The translations under genes and the position numbers were made by a program. The notes below the pieces were generated by a model. That model was not told the DNA's origin, did no database searches, and saw only the letters and a list, made by a program, of their open reading frames with translations. Of a stretch of 64,000 bases of DNA, positions 19,672 through 32,115 are shown one piece after another (within the stretch, counting starts at the first letter, position 1; the number at the start of each line of letters is the position of its first letter). This DNA comes from Cerrena zonata (lineage: Eukaryota; Basidiomycota; Agaricomycetes; Polyporales; Cerrenaceae), in NCBI GenBank assembly GCA_038087015.1, contig JASBNA010000025.1:372001-436000 (forward strand), read 5' to 3'.

Positions 19672-20945
19672 TACACAATATTATAAATGCAATGCCCACA
19701 AAACAGCAAAATCAATATTGTTATCCGTTCGGCATCATTCCTTTCACATCACACTGGATCGTAGTCCAAATTTTAGGCTTCATAAAAGTAAGGTCAAATT
19801 TTATAAAAAGTCTCTTACAAAATATGATTTTAAGCACCTAAAAATTGTCAAAAAATGCAGAATTTTAGCAAAATCTGATGAATCATAAAATCCTTGGCTA
19901 ATTCAGACTTTTGTATCTAATTTTTAGACTTTAGAAATATTGAATTTTTGTTTATTTTTTATTAGAGAAAAGTTTACTATGCAAAATTCAAAATTTTGAT
20001 ACACTTTTATTTCTCTAAAAATCATAATATAATTATATATATCAAAATAAAGTGTTATAAATACAGAGCCTAGAGAGAAGATATAGACTACTATTGTTGG
20101 TAAATCATAGTCTCTGTCAATTATACTCTCTGATAGAGATATTTAGGTATGCAATATCACTGACCTTTCCAAATTAGCAGTTTAAATTTTATATCACTTT
20201 TGGAGAAACAAAAGTGCATCAAAATTTTGAATTTTGCATAGTAACCTTTTCTCTAATAAAAAATAAACAAAAATTCAATATTTCTAAAGTCTAAAAATTA
20301 GATACAAAAGTCTGAATTAGCCAAGGATTTTATGATTCATCAAATTTTGCTGAAATTCTGCATTTTTTGACAATTTCTAGGTGCTTAAAATCATATTTTG
20401 TAAGAGACTTTTTATAAAATTTGACCTTACTTTTATGAAGCCTAAAATTTGGGCTACGATCCAGTGTCAATGGCTCTGTGGTACTACTGACATACCATTT
20501 TTTTCCTTTTAATCAGTGTTCTATGTGAAATCCATATCAGAAATATATCATGCTTATGGTCTTTGGAATCACCATCTACATAATAAAAGGACCACACAGC
20601 TGACACTGTTTGTTCAGCAAGATATCAGTTTACAAAATGCATATGAGATCCTATTGACTCAATTCACAGCACGACTGGCTCAAAGAATGTACATGTTGTC
20701 ACCTCCAAAACTGTAGCTAGTATATTGATACAATCTGACAAACAATATGTATCTTTATCGCAGCCTAAAAACCTATCGCTATCGTTCTAGTCATCGAAAG
20801 AAAAGAGTGAAAATAATATTCATAATGGTAACCCTGTTTAGTATCCTCCCTTCTTTCCACTGTATCTTAATCTAAGTCTGAGACTCTGAGATGTAACTAT
20901 CCGGACTCTCTATGTGCAATCATGGTAAACAAAACCAACATCAAA
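19672..20945 (-). other. 3' flank of receptor gene A, carrying MITE copy 4
   Basis: Excluding the inserted element at 19752-20466, this sequence aligns by eye with 35,600-36,118 and 52,563-53,116, the 3' flanks of genes B and C. The last ~180 bp before the stop codon are especially alike in all three (for example TTCTAGTCATCGAAAG and TTTAGTATCCTCCC), so a shared 3' UTR is likely. Homology to the other units starts abruptly at the right end of the 485-bp element. Confidence 0.7.
19752..20466. mobile_element. CACTG fold-back MITE, copy 4 (715 bp)
   Basis: Starts CACTGGATCGTAGTCC and ends GGGCTACGATCCAGTG, with the duplication TCA (19749-19751 and 20467-20469). The matching positions beside genes B (~35,653) and C (~52,640) lack the element and hold a single target copy (TCA and TCG). 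It is the most diverged of the four, yet also 715 bp. Confidence 0.9.
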
Positions 20946-23900
20946 TTACTCCATGCTAAACCTCCCCACTCCCTCGTAGTTCTTCAACCAGTCCATGTCA
21001 GGGATGAAATCTGGCCACTTTATTCGTCGGCGCCTGCTGATAACATGGGTGCTGCCTGGTGGATCCAGATAATCCCATAACTCCCCAGGAACCCACAATA
21101 ATCGTTCACCGTTAGAGTCTAAAACCCATCCAGTTGGTCGATAAAATCCATGTTCTATACTCCATTGTGGTGAGACGGAGGAGGAATGTATGGAGGGCGG
21201 GGTACCGGCAGCATTTGGATGTGGAGTTGTCCCATCAGTGTGGAGAGCGGAGAGATCCGACATGATGATTTGACCGTGATATGATGATATCAACTTTGAG
21301 CCATGGATATCGAGATAGGAGATGTAATCCCATGAGTCAAAGGTGTGCACAAGTGCGCCCTTCTCAATGTCATAGATTACAATGCTCTGCCTGTTCGTGA
21401 GAGCTAGTAAGTTGGCATTGAGAGCCATGGACTCAAGAAACTCCAAGTCAGGGAGAGAAAGAGTTTGAAGACATGTTGCAGACTTGATGTCCCAGACATT
21501 AATCCCATAATAAGAGCAAGTCCGGTCCTGGTTATTTCCTGTATCTTTACCGAGAGACACCAGCACGTCTCCCTTCTGAGAGAAGAGCAAGATAACAGAC
21601 TGTGTGTATTTCGTAATGAGCAGTGGATGAGGTGAATGATCTCCTTCGAGATTTACAAATTCAACTGTGCCCGAATTGGATGAAAAGGAAGCAATGAGGC
21701 CATTGCTGGAAACTGCAGAGCGATACAAGGCCCCTTCAAGAGAGATCTCGCGTAGGTCCTGCTCAGGGTCCCCATTACTAGGTATCACGAAAACTTTCTT
21801 TGACTCGAAGGGGGAAAATACGATGTGCTCTTCGGAAGTTAGCTGAGACACATACACATAGAAATTGTGGATCAATTGTCTCTCTTTAGGCCTGTAGAGT
21901 ACATTCCCCAATGATGTTCGAACTGTCCCATCATCTAGGGCCAAATAAACGGTCTTATTGTCGGCACTAAACACAGCAGTGGTGACATCTTGTGGGTACT
22001 CCATTGGCCAATATTCTCGCAGGAGCATACAGTCAGTAGAGCTTCGGACATGAACAGTACCATCCTCAGATGATGATAGAAACTTGGTCCCATCTGGCGA
22101 GAAGGAAATCGAAGCGATGCCTCTAAAATGGCTTCGTATGTTTGCTCGATCAAATCGCTCCTGATCTGAGATCTGGAAGACACGGCATAGCTCCCACATG
22201 TAAACGGTATCACCCACTAGTGCGGCAATCTGCTTTCCATCTGGGAGGAAAGTGAGTTGGTGAACCCAATCAGGTACCATTATAGCATCTTGGTATGGTT
22301 GTCCTGATTCGGTCTCGAAGATTTGGATTGTATACCTTGACGAAGTGGCAATCAGGGAGCCATCTGGAGAGAATGTACCTTTTAGGAACGCGGTTATTGG
22401 ACTGAGATTGTTGGCGGTGTATGGGCCAAAGACCTGTTCATTAGACTTGAAATCATACACAAAGAGCTCTCTCTTGCAAGCGAGCAGTATATGGGATTGG
22501 ATCTTTGGGCTGAAGCATAGGGCATGACCCTTGAGGTCGGAAAAGTCCTTCTGCAAAGTTATAGTGGCAGTTGTCCTATTTACGCTCCAGACAGCACTGC
22601 TTTCACTTCCGCGCGAAGCCAGGTAAGCTCCGTCTGGGGACCAGGCAATCTGGTAAGCATCATGATTAATTTTGATTGAATACATGATGCCCTCTGTTAT
22701 GTTCCAAACAGAGATCATGCTTGATGAAAGAATCGCCAATTGATCACTATCCTGTGGATGAAATGCTAGTGCAATCAAAAAAGATTTCAACTCCGTATTG
22801 TAGATTTCCACTCTACCGGTCTCCACATCCCAAATACTGATGACACCCTTGCCTCCAAGGTGTCCCGCAACTCTTCTGCAATCGGAGGACACGGTGATGC
22901 ATTCCGGTCTACGATGCGAACCGTTAGGATATGGCTTCTCTAATTGAGCGCTCGATTGGGTTGTCTCGTTGCCCCAGAGTGGCTTCCACTGAACCCAAAG
23001 CGAGCCAGAGGAGCAATCAGATAGGAGGAGTAGCCTATCGGGGCTGCAAGCAAGGTAATGCTTACATGACGTTGTGTGCGACAATGCTGTGGGGAAGATA
23101 TCGTGATTGTGGGTTAATTGGGCAATGGTACCAGGTTGGGGATCCCAGTTATGTATCTCCGTGAATGGGGAAGAGTGGGCTGATATGTATACATGGAGGG
23201 CGCTATCGAAGATAGCTTCTGCATATTCCACTATGAACATCTCTAGATTGGTCCACAGGGTTGCAAGCTTGCTATCTGTATCCTATGAATCATTGGTATT
23301 GCTGCAAATCCATACTGGTGACTAGACACTTACTACAGCAAATCTATAAGCGATATTACATACCCTCAGAGTGTCCCATACACCGCCAACTAGACTGGCT
23401 ACCTCCAGCCAGAATAGTAGCTTTTCCTCTGAGAATGACCGCAATGCTGAGCCTACATCCTCCTGCCAAGTCCGAGTCCCCTTTAGGTGATGCCGCCAGC
23501 ACGTCGATGCATATCTCAACTGCGGAGATATGTGCTTGTCAATGCGTTCTTTGAGATCGGGATAGTCTTTGTTCAATCGACCGGATGTCTCGAAATTGCA
23601 TATATTGAAACGAAGTTGGGTAGACATGATATGGAAACAACGCAATACAAGATCATGGTCCATGTCACACTTAGCCAACGACCAAGGCTGGCCTCCGCTG
23701 CGGGTGACATCAGTGAGATAATCGCCAAACGATGCGTGGAGAGGGCGAATGGGCCATCCGGGATTGTGATCGAAAAGGCAATGGAAGTCTTCAAATATAC
23801 CGCGGCACGATTTGCCATCCGGACGTCCCAAGAGTTGATCAATGTCAATATCAGAGAGGGGTATCTGGGACAGTAGAACGATCCTTGCCACCGCCCGAAA

Positions 23901-26126
23901 TCGTTCACCTAGTCCAGAATGCCAGCCCTTTTTGGCATTCAAAATTGTGGCATATAGTTGATCCAAGCCGATGGCGTGCTCCTTGTTACTCGACCAGAGG
24001 ACACTTTCTAGTGTCTCAGCCGGATCATGGGTTTCCAGTAGAAACCTTGATAGTGTTGATGCCCAGATAAAGAGACCCTCTGACATGTGAGCCGCCCGGT
24101 CCAAGCTGCCCTCTTCTGGCCAGTTGTCTGAGATGCGTTTCACTTTTCGTATGTGAGCTAACTCGGATGACAAATAGAGACGAATTTCTGGAACTGTATC
24201 CTTGATCTCATTCAGCGAGATTGACGCGATTTTCGGATTCCCTGAGAACATGTTGTCGATGTCTAACTCGGGTCGACTTGTGATGAGGAATCGGAAATTG
24301 ATGGGAAGATGTTTGAACTCGTCGGCAATAAGGGTAAGTAGCGATCGTCTTGAGTTGATGTCTCCATACTCGTCCAAAGCATCGAGTACGATAACAATGG
24401 GACCAAGGAGAGACGGGGAAGAATCATCGAGCGGACGACGAACGAGATGGTCAAACTGTGCTTCAAGGTGACTGTTAATGCTCCTTCGATCCTGTTCGAT
24501 GGCAGCAGATATCTTGGATTGTAAAACAGGATTGGCGTCCGCGAGTTGTGCAGCCATTGTGTGTATGACTGCATCACGATCGGTTTTATCTCTTTCGAAG
24601 AATAGAAATGCTCCTAGACGACGTAAGTCATGAAGACGTGCCGAGACGGTATTCGCGATGGTACTCTTTCCCGATCCGGCAAGGCCATGGAGCCACAAAA
24701 TGTTCTGCTCGTTATCGTCAATGTTCACAACCCAGTCAATGATTGTCTGCATGACAGACTCTCGAGTGCCGTGGAGGCACAGGGGCCTGTTGGCAGCATT
24801 CATCGCAGCTGGTTTGAGCTCTTTGAGAGCATCGGAGCGTCGGACAACATCGCGTAGATCACAGATATCGTTATGAATCTTGAAGCTGACAAGTTCCGAA
24901 CGCAACCGCACTCGTGAGTCAAGTTTCTCTCGAAGTTTGGCCAGGGTCTGAGTGAACTCGTCGATCTTCTTGTTCGGGTCAGTCAAAAAAGATCCTGCCA
25001 TCCGTTCTAGTTAATTGTCAACTTCCCTTCTGAAATAATCACAAGCGAATGTCCTTACTAGGAAAGCTTTTCTGAAGATATTTGCACACGAAAAGTGCAC
25101 ACTCAGCCATTTGGTTGAGCATATCACTGATTACTGTGCTGAGATTGATAACATGCTCGCGAAGTTTCTCAGCATCGTCAACAAAGTCAAAAGTTTGATT
25201 GATGGTGTCAACAAATTCAATAACCTTCTGGTCTGTCGTACGTTGCTTATCGACTACCTGGTCGAGCTCCGTCAAGAATGAAAATCAATAATAGCAACAG
25301 TACCTACTTTGTACAGTGATGATAATATTTGCCACCCAAGATCGAGGGAGGAGTTCAACTATGTGCGAGTGAGCTTCAATCAACAAATGATAACACCAGC
25401 AATAACCCACCTTTGCCACCTGGTCGACTTTGCTAATAATTCCACTGATTAGGTCTAATCTTCCGAGGAGATGCCAGACCTTTCCTGCAAGGCTATTAGG
25501 ATCCAGTTGTTGAATGGCGGCTGCCTGAGCATTTCCGACCAGGCGTCGTGTCGCATCCTGATGGGTGAGTGGGGTAGCATTGATTGTGATACAAGAGGTA
25601 GTGGGACTTTCTGAATCCTTGGTACTCTTGAGTTTCAGACATTCTATGTTAGTGGTGAAAATCTATTTAGTGTAGACTCGGAGAAATATTGTTATATACG
25701 AACGTGTATTATAGGGAGAATTACAGGACGAAGATAGATCTTCTGCTTTGTAATCGAGTGCACCAAGAACGGGGTCCCTTCCGAGAGGAAAGGCTGCTTT
25801 CAGGCGGAAACGCAGTATTTGATGGTCATCTATCCCGTGTCTGACAACTACAGTTAGTTCGATCTGAGCAGCAGTAGCTCAGACGTGTACCTACATGATG
25901 AGTTCTTCATCCCACTGAGCTTCCAAATCACGGATCGCCTTGGTTTTCACTTGTCGATCCCCATACGTGACTTCAACATATAGTGCTGGAATGTCTTGTC
26001 CCGGAAAACGAGATTTCCATTTGACTTCCTGTACGTAATGGACTACATCGAGCTTGGTATCAGTACTCCAAGTTGGACGCTGGAGTCGAGATTATACGCA
26101 CTTTTGAGAGCAATATTGGTAACCAT
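20946..26126 (-). CDS. Receptor A: C2 - helical - NACHT - WD40 STAND protein (NLR-like)
   Basis: Start ATG at 26126 (MVTNIALKS); exon 1 ends at 26102 before GTGCGT. Exons 2 and 3 encode a C2-like domain (IPALYVEVTYGD, EAQWDEELIM, LRFRLKAAFPLG). A helical region follows (LNSSLDLGWQILSSLYK, VVDKQRTTDQKVIEFVDTIN). The large exon ~25,000-23,330 holds the NACHT NTPase: P-loop LAGSGKSTIA, Walker B IVIVLDALDEYG, sensor FRFLITSRPELD. The last exon (23,240-20,946) encodes a ~765-residue WD40 region (ISIWDVETG, ISVWNITEG, INVWDIKSATC, FSPDGTKFLSSS) ending in VGRFSME. All exons splice in frame, total ~1,600 residues. STAND NTPases of this kind are fungal counterparts of NLR immune or incompatibility sensors: WD40 senses, NACHT oligomerises, and the N-terminal domain signals. 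A C2 domain suggests membrane or lipid contact. The ligand is unknown. Confidence 0.88.
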
Positions 26127-29100
26127 TGTTGCAGAGGTATCCGATTTCAATGAGAGATTCCTAGGTTGACGGGAGGTTGAGGGATAGGGTAGTAGGAATG
26201 GGGGGTATGCAGTGGACTATGAGAGTCTATAATCATGAGACTATAACACTCAGTCAAGCGTTCATCGCAAACCTTATATCTATGAGGCAGTGGTTCTACT
26301 GGGGGATCCCTGTCAATGCTCGACACAGGCCGTTCACAGGATTGTAGCAGTATGTTATATATGTCCGTCAAAAGCGCGACAAACAATAAGCCGATGTTTG
26401 AAAATCCGCACTGCCCAACATGAGAGCAGTTGTTTGACCTAGGCCGCCGACACCTTGACTTCCAAGTATAGTTCTCATAAGTGTCAATTAAAGGTAGTTG
26501 GAGTGTTGCGGGAAGGGCGGGAAGTGATTTTGTGCATGGGAAAAAGTCATATTTCAGCAAGAACAAGAATTTTCTCAAAATATGTTTAGTGGTCATATTT
26601 GTAGGATGCAGGTTAGCGGAAAGAGATGTTGATTGATGCCAAATAGTTGTGTATGTCGTCAGGTGTGAAACAGACAAAGATACGGGACTGGATGAATACA
26701 GCGGTCAGCGGTGCATACATTACATCTCGACTGTCTTTAGGATAATCTCAGTCATATTCTCAAGGCCGGCGTAGTCCGCGCATCATTGCCGAGAGAAACA
26801 GCCGCGATGGCTACTGGAACGAATCACCTCATGATAGCAAACACCCGGTAGATTTTGAATGTGCTCGACTCCGCAGCAAAAACGGTGCTAGAAAACACCA
26901 ACTCGACGGAAGAGACTGAAGAATTTGGACGGGAGAAATTAGTTACATATATCCAGATCTTGGATTATATAGAGGTACTTACGATGTCACCGTCTGTGAG
27001 GTCTGGCAGTCAACCTCTGGTACGATTCGGTTCCTACCGAGAAGCGTCTCTCACAAATGACGTGCAATTATCCGTCAGGCGATCTATCCGAAACGAAGAT
27101 AAATATGCCTGAGATAGTTGTTTATTAGTCATTGGACGGATCCGCGAAGGGGAGACCAATGCAAAATTTACGACCTCATACTATTGGATCGCTCGGACCC
27201 ACATCATGGTCATCATCTATGACTCCCACCCTCCCAATCAAGCTGTTCGTATCCCGGAACACCGAGAGAGAGGAAGAATGGGATACCGGATGACTACGAG
27301 AGGGATAGTTCGGGAGTAGGGAAGACGAAAGGTGTGACCAAGAAAAATATGAAGACAGGAGAATGTCATTTGAGAGATGAAGAAGGGCGAAGCAGATCCC
27401 AGCCATTCAAAGGTCAATTGGATGACAGATGGAAGGAATCCACGTACATAAACTATCGCGTTCATATAGCTCCGGCTTTCAACCTCTCTTCGACAGCCTA
27501 CCGCTGTAATGTTACCGACAAAAAGCATAGAAATATTGCTGTGATTGTGAGTTTCTGAAGGATAATAGATTCTGGAGGATGGCAGGACAATCTTGCTCAG
27601 ACGGGTTGTATATGCCATTGTGTCAAGGACCCAAACCAGGTGATCCAAGATGTCAAAATTCTTCGCCGGGAGCGACTAGACTTTGATAAATAGGTTCGGA
27701 AATACAGGACTGGTCAGACATGCAGCTGTTCCCTGGAGGAGGGGATTAAAAAGTGAGAGCCGAGCTGTTCAGAATCCAGAGCAACAGAGAATAACGACAG
27801 GAGTAAGTAAACCACTTCTAAGGAAGGAGAGTAAGTAGTAGGTGATAGCTGACGACACATCGATATTTTACGACATTATAGCTTCAAACTCCGATCGGCA
27901 ATGCCCGTGCTCCTCCGAGTCTCTCATTATTGAAAGTTTACTAACCATACCAATTTCGCTCTGGCAATTCAAATGATGCTAACGTCTAGTAACTTTAGAC
28001 TTCTAATCGATTCTAGGTTTTACTCTTTTACTTGCTGTATATGGAGACACACGTCTCCCACCAGTAAACCAGCTTCTTTCGTAAATCGACTTTATTCAAG
28101 TAGGCTCGTTATTAACCACGAATCCGGGATGCCCCTCTTACTACTCGGGCGGGAGATCTACAATCCTTCCTCGGGACCGACTTCGGACCGTCAACAACAA
28201 TGTGACATGTTACAGAAAAGGGGCGTTCTGTACTTAGGTTATCCTCCTGCATCCATGGTCGAAGTCTTCCAGATCCCTTCGGACCTGGCAAGGATTGCTC
28301 TAGCGGTACATTGGATACTCGATGAACTATAATATAAATTTAGTGAGTATAAAAATCAGCTGGCAAATGAATCCAGCGTATCAGTTAAAGTCAGTTTAGG
28401 AAGCATCGCCATGGAGAAGTATCAGGCGGTTTGAAAATAGATGAGAGACGAGTACAAGGGCGGTTCGCCGTGACAATCGGTCACCGCCTTATCATCGGAG
28501 GCAGAGTAAGAAGTACTCTGAGCGTTTTCGATAACCATCGCCCAAGCCTTCCATTATAAAGAACGCTTCGTGGCACAAGGACGCTCGAGCCATACTAGCA
28601 GCGCAGCGCTTGAAAAAGATATAACGAAAGCCATTTCAGAGATGGCGGCACCATCCTTTCAGGATGCGATCTGGATAAACATGTGCCGGATATATATTTC
28701 AAAGGTTTCTCCTGAATGTGTTAGAGAGACGTAGGATATTGAAAGACAACACTACCGTTAAGGTGTTAGTAATATTGATCAATGCGCGAAGTAGAAACTT
28801 TCGAGGTGGAAAACCGACGAGTTGCTTGCTGTGGAACATCTAGTACTTCGATTTTCGATTGAAGAGATAATGACCCCGTGAGTTACTGGAAGAAAGAAGT
28901 GCAGTTCTGATTCTGTGAGGCGTGTCGTAGAAATGTAAGTTTAGCCCCAATGAGATTGTGTTTTCGAGCTCGGGTAAAAATAGTCAGGCCGGGTAGAACC
29001 CCATACCAATCACTAGGACGTCTTTTCAGAATTTTCTAGTGACATCAGTACTATGATGAACGGTACCTGATACCACTCCCACACCGTTCCTTGTAATTTA

Positions 29101-32100
29101 ACTCCCATCGGTAAGACTTGAGGCATTTTTACCATCTGAGGAGCGAATGCGGCCTGTCCCGAACTTGGTATGTATGCACAACGAGTCGCGGTGCACGGCC
29201 AAGAGGGTGTATCGGTACAAACCTGAAGATTGAGGCGCGGCGTGAAGGTCAGCGGATAGCGAATAGAAGGGTTGAATGTCCGTACCTAGAAAAACCAGAC
29301 TTAGGTGACGTGAGCATCCCTGAATTCCGCTAACAACGTAGGCAGAAATGTGCGATAGTTGAGCGCTGAGCCCTCCGGTCCCAGTGATGTTAGGATCTGA
29401 AGCGAAGAGTACCCGAGGTGACAGCGGTGTAGATGACTAAATCATTAAAGGCGCAGACGGTTATTTGATGGTCTCGTATACTAGTTGTCGCGGTGTTCAG
29501 GCCCAACACTGATGGAAAAATAATACATATGAAGGCGACTGAGGCCGTGATATGGCTGAGATGAGCAAACGTCAACCAGAATGAGTGGTAGGTGGAGCTT
29601 GTGTGTATGGAATCATTGAGGTGACCTTCCAGGCTAGGGTATATCAGAGGTGACGACAGGATTGAGTCATATTATACGGTATAATGATTAGCGATAGGAC
29701 GTAATGGGGGGATTGGACGTACCTCATAAACTCTTATCCTCATCGGACGCAGCTCTACTATCTCGCTTTTATGATATCCACGATCATTCCACCCTATTGA
29801 TTGTAAGGATTTGTCAGATGAGATGGATGAGGCAAGGGAGCTCTAGATGGCGGTAGGGTAAGGGAAAGATACTGGACCATAGCATAGGAACAGCCCATTA
29901 TTTATCGAGGACGTGTAGAGTTTGTTTTCGATATCAGAGCCGTGTCAATGTCAAGAGCACATATAAGATGTACGCCAGCAGGTAACAGACGAGGATAAAG
30001 ATAGCGATGACAAAGAGATGCCATTCGGTACACGGACATTGAGTCAATAGTTAGTGTTTCATAGAGGTTGCATCCGAGTATGGAAGAAGACGGGGAAGGT
30101 GCTCATATGTCATGGTGGGGCTCTTATATCACGGTGAGGCGTTCTGGAGAGAAAGCGAAAAGCAAGAAAGGAGGCGTTGAAGACAGATAAGAAGAGCGGA
30201 GATGTTGAGCAGGATCGGAGTCTTTACAGGTGCATAAGAGAGCTAGCAGAATGTTTCGAACGCAGCTAGAGGTGTGCAACTGTCTGCGAGGGCGTCTTGG
30301 AGGAAAGTCACGGTGCAAAGCAGGTAAAGGTAAGCCACTAGACCGTGATGACCATACTTTGTCGGATATTAGAGCATACATACAGAGGCCGAGACATGAC
30401 GTTTCGTAGAGGAGAAAGAAAACGACAGTGAGTCTGCATTGAATGCCAGACGGAGACCAAGCTTCAAGTTTGAAACCCCGGCCGGCATTTCCCGTGGAAA
30501 TTGATCGAGTCGAGACTTTCAACCTATTCAAGCCACTGTCAGACCACTGGCCATTCTCTGAATTGATTTCTCTTCGACGCCCGTTTCAAATAGTATACAA
30601 CGATCATGCTAAAAAGCCCAACGTCTCATAACTTCCTCCCCATCTACTGCCCGTCTTACTCTACGCTTACTATATGGCTCGACGCCACGCACTGGCAGAG
30701 GCATACATTTCTCTCCAGCAGCAGGTTTCATTCGTAAATCAATATTCACCCGTGTGTATGTTTTACTATATGGCCTTCTAGATGCGTTTCCGAGCACAAC
30801 TCAACCACAATTTCAGGATATATCCCTTGCTGCTAGTGCAGACGACTTGTCGACCATTCCCTGGGACCGATTCTGGACCATATCCGAATTCAATAGGTAA
30901 GCACCGATGGGACGTCTTACACACAAAGGGGTATCCCCATCGCACTGTTGCCCTCCTTCACCCATTATCGAAGCATTAGAAGTCGCCAATAATGTCCATT
31001 GCCTACACCTCTCACCCTGGTCGTATGTATATGACACTTTTGAAAGGGAAAGGGGGTACCGAGGTATGTGAAGTACGTCTACCATTGTTCCATCAACGCT
31101 AAAGCCGCCCCCTGCCTTCAACGTTGAAAGTCCAGTCGCAGGAAACACTGATGAACAATTTACCAATGGTGCGCTCGCCTTGTCACCTCTCATACCTACT
31201 CGTGAACTTGCCTTTAACCCTGCGTTGCCAACACGATTTATGAGTACGTACGTCTAACGAACACTTAGAGCCATCTACTTTCACCATCTGCACTCTGGAT
31301 CCGGGATCGAATGCACCCATCCTTTCTCTCTCTCCAAACCCAATACTGGCCGTCACGACTCTACCATATCTCGTGTGTCGGGACTAACAAACCCCATGTT
31401 TCAAGTCGACCTACATAACATGCTAAACCGCGCAAAGTCAAACAACCATTCTGATTCCAACACGATGCTACTTCGACACCAACGCTCCACTCTCGACCGA
31501 TCGCCTTCTCTAGGCATACCACTTGCGTATCAGCAGCAACAGAAAATCCATTTCGCTCTTCCCTCGGAAGTCAACGTACACCTTACGCACGTTCTGCTAA
31601 ACGATCCTCCTTGACGTGTCACAAGTTGCAACTAGACGACACCGCTAATATGCTGTCACCTCCTTTCAAATCTTTCCTGGAACCTGGTTTGCAGCCGAAT
31701 GTGTTCCATGTGGAAAGCTCGTCCATAATGTGAGGTCATACCTGAGAGGGGCATTTCACCACGTCGCTTTTCGGTACCGAACCATGAAATACACGCATCA
31801 AAAATTCCATCCGCCTTGAGCCTGCCTACCTCCTTTGATCCTTCGATCTACGAAATCCAACTTCAGGATATCATCGATCCATTGGCCTTGCCTTAATCTC
31901 TCATCTATTCATTTCCTCTTATATCTGCTTGCGAAACACTCTAAAGAATTATATCTTCTAGATAGCCAACTTGAGGTACATCGAAATATGTGACTCTACC
32001 ACCATGGATACTTCGTTCCTCCACTATGTGTGTCCCAGTTTCAGTGGACGAATGCTATCCGCTCGTTAAACCCCCGAAACCGATTTCAGAAAACCGAGAT

Positions 32101-32115
32101 AACGTTGCAAATAAA
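26127..32115. other. Spacer upstream of receptor A with decayed repeats
   Basis: The first ~650 bp form the presumed promoter of gene A and match the region before gene C (58,306-58,950) closely. The rest aligns with 58,950-63,950 at clearly lower identity. Conserved coding-like scraps exist in both copies but carry stops. Examples are a minus-strand membrane-like helix (LFVIAIFILVCYLLAYILY near 30,000; LFVIAASILVLYHLAHILY near 61,950) and plus-strand QDIPLTARADDLS-like peptides (~30,815 and ~62,660). I find no intact gene. The palindromic motif described elsewhere occurs at 27,881 and 30,461. Confidence 0.55.
27881..27909. repeat. Spacer palindromic motif (one of six)
   Basis: GCTTCAAACTCCGATCGGCA followed by ATGCCCGTG. 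Related copies start at 30,461, 45,970, 51,689, 60,021 and 62,327, all with a CCG(R)(Y)CGGCA core or a contraction of it, and all in the receptor spacers. Function unknown. Confidence 0.6.

Noticed and set aside
26147..26677. Minus-strand 176-codon frame directly upstream of receptor A
   Set aside because: The matching frame before receptor C is broken up by indels; the region behaves as promoter/5' UTR.
27238..27648. Minus-strand 136-codon frame in the A spacer
   Set aside because: The homologous stretch at ~59,560-59,780 has several stops in the same frame, so coding is not maintained.
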